NCBI RefSeq assembly: GCF_023218075.1
Contig: NZ_JALPTB010000002.1
Location: 1 to 64,000 of the forward strand
Direction of reading: 5' to 3'
DNA from: Rhodococcus sp. HM1
GTDB lineage: Bacteria > Actinomycetota > Actinomycetes > Mycobacteriales > Mycobacteriaceae
Length of the DNA: 64,000 bases
The notes under the pieces are model-generated. The model saw only the letters and a program-made list of their open reading frames with translations, searched no databases and was not told the DNA's origin. Below are positions 63,331 through 64,000 of this stretch, one piece after another (position 1 is the stretch's first letter; each line of letters begins with the position of its first letter). The translations under genes and the position numbers were made by a program.

Positions 63331-64000
63331 CCATCACCACGGAAAAGGCACTCGAGCAGGACGTCGTCCTGAAGGTCGACGACCTGTGTGTCGACTTCAA
63401 GACCCCGGACCACGGGTGGACCCGCATCGTCGACAACGTCGCCTTCAGCGTCCGCAAGGGCGAAACATTGGGGCTGGTCGGTGAATCCGGGTCCGGCAAG
63501 ACGGTCACGTCCCTCGCCATCATGCACCTGCTGGCGCGTAATGCCCGCGTCTCCGGTTCTGTCGTCGTCAATGACCGGGATCTCAATGCGTTGCCGGAGA
63601 AACAGCTCGACGAGGTGCGAGGCTCCGAGGTCGCGATGATCTTCCAGGAGCCGCGGCGCAGTCTCAATCCGGCGTTCACAGTGGGCGATCAGGTCGCCGA
63701 GGCGGTACGTCGGCACCGCAAGTGCTCGAGAAAGGACGCGTGGGCGCGCGCGGTCGAACTGTTCGACCGGGTCGGGATTCCGGAGCCGGCGAAGCGTGCA
63801 CACGCCTATCCGCACGAGTTCAGTGGGGGCATGTGCCAGCGTGTCATGCTGGCGATGGCACTGTCGTGCGATCCGGATGTGCTCATCGCGGACGAACCCA
63901 CCACGGCTCTGGATGTGACCGTGCAGCGGCAGGTGCTCGGCCTGATCCACGAACTGCAGCTCGAACTGGGCCTCGGCGTATTGCTGATCACTCACGATCT
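63327..64000 (+). CDS. Dpp/Opp-type ABC transporter ATPase (cut by window edge)
   Basis: The first 224 residues are visible. Walker A is GLVGESGSGKT, the Q-loop region is MIFQEPRRSLNPAFTVGDQV, the signature is FSGGMCQRVMLAMALSCDPD, and Walker B is VLIADEPTTALDVT, ending LLITHD at the edge. Two usual residues differ: the common EPMTSLNP is EPRRSLNP, and SGGMRQR is SGGMCQR. The ATG at 63327 overlaps the permease stop. A second ATPase domain or partner should follow. Confidence 0.93.
   Translation, partial: MTITTEKALEQDVVLKVDDLCVDFKTPDHGWTRIVDNVAFSVRKGETLGLVGESGSGKTVTSLAIMHLLARNARVSGSVVVNDRDLNALPEKQLDEVRGSEVAMIFQEPRRSLNPAFTVGDQVAEAVRRHRKCSRKDAWARAVELFDRVGIPEPAKRAHAYPHEFSGGMCQRVMLAMALSCDPDVLIADEPTTALDVTVQRQVLGLIHELQLELGLGVLLITHD

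Overview
The window comes from a high-GC mycolic-acid actinobacterium, most likely Rhodococcus or a close relative in Nocardiaceae. The grounds are a GroEL nearly identical in pattern to mycobacterial GroEL2 under tandem CIRCE operators, two antigen-85-like mycoloyltransferase paralogues, a PIM-acyltransferase-like protein, a WS/DGAT-type protein and a dense CoA-dependent acid-degradation cluster with fused acyl-CoA dehydrogenases. The genus call is inference.

Region 1 (1-8.7 kb) is a histidine-utilisation locus. A PadR regulator is co-transcribed with hutH on the plus strand. hutU-hutI-hutG and an FAD amino-acid oxidoreductase form a tightly packed operon on the minus strand. An SDR follows, bracketed by two copies of a 55-bp palindromic repeat. 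Region 2 (8.7-14.2 kb) holds htpG, a HAD phosphatase, a secreted protein and groEL behind two CIRCE elements.

Region 3 (14.2-22.6 kb) contains two copies of one arrangement: very small hydrophobic acidic ORFs without Lys or Arg, then a strong hairpin, then a secreted mycoloyltransferase-like gene. The first copy lies directly downstream of groEL, the position in which corynebacteria carry the mini-porin genes porH and porA. Between the copies are an erythromycin-esterase-like gene with a divergent tandem-MerR regulator that appears to start with CTG, an SBF-type transporter with a divergent LysR, a PspC-domain protein, a small membrane protein and a nitroreductase.

Region 4 (22.6-35 kb) has envelope and lipid genes (PASTA-like secreted protein, patatin, PatA-like acyltransferase, alpha/beta hydrolase, S9 peptidase, WS/DGAT-like protein), a frameshifted small gene, a hemerythrin and a membrane protein flanking three 11-bp-phased CTTGG repeats, a large SARP-type ATPase regulator, and a decayed stretch with an aldo/keto reductase remnant.

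Region 5 (35-64 kb) is a catabolic island for an unidentified acid handled as CoA thioesters. It holds two GntR/FCD regulators and one TetR, an Old Yellow Enzyme homologue, a nitronate-monooxygenase-like protein, two enoyl-CoA hydratases, two fused double acyl-CoA dehydrogenases with opposite domain order, one single ACAD preceded by an APH-type kinase (the ACAD10/11 or LvaA/LvaC combination for 4-hydroxyacyl-CoA), a fused double class III CoA-transferase, TesB, AMP-ligase, double-hotdog hydratase, a thiolase-fold protein lacking the usual cysteine with a DUF35 partner, SDRs, a quinone oxidoreductase, and the start of a Dpp/Opp-type ABC importer. Related palindromes with a GT-N2-AC core occur in most promoter gaps of the island, and a separate palindrome pair appears to belong to the TetR operon. 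Together the genes look like uptake, CoA activation, beta-oxidation and possibly retro-aldol shortening of a branched or hydroxylated carboxylic acid.
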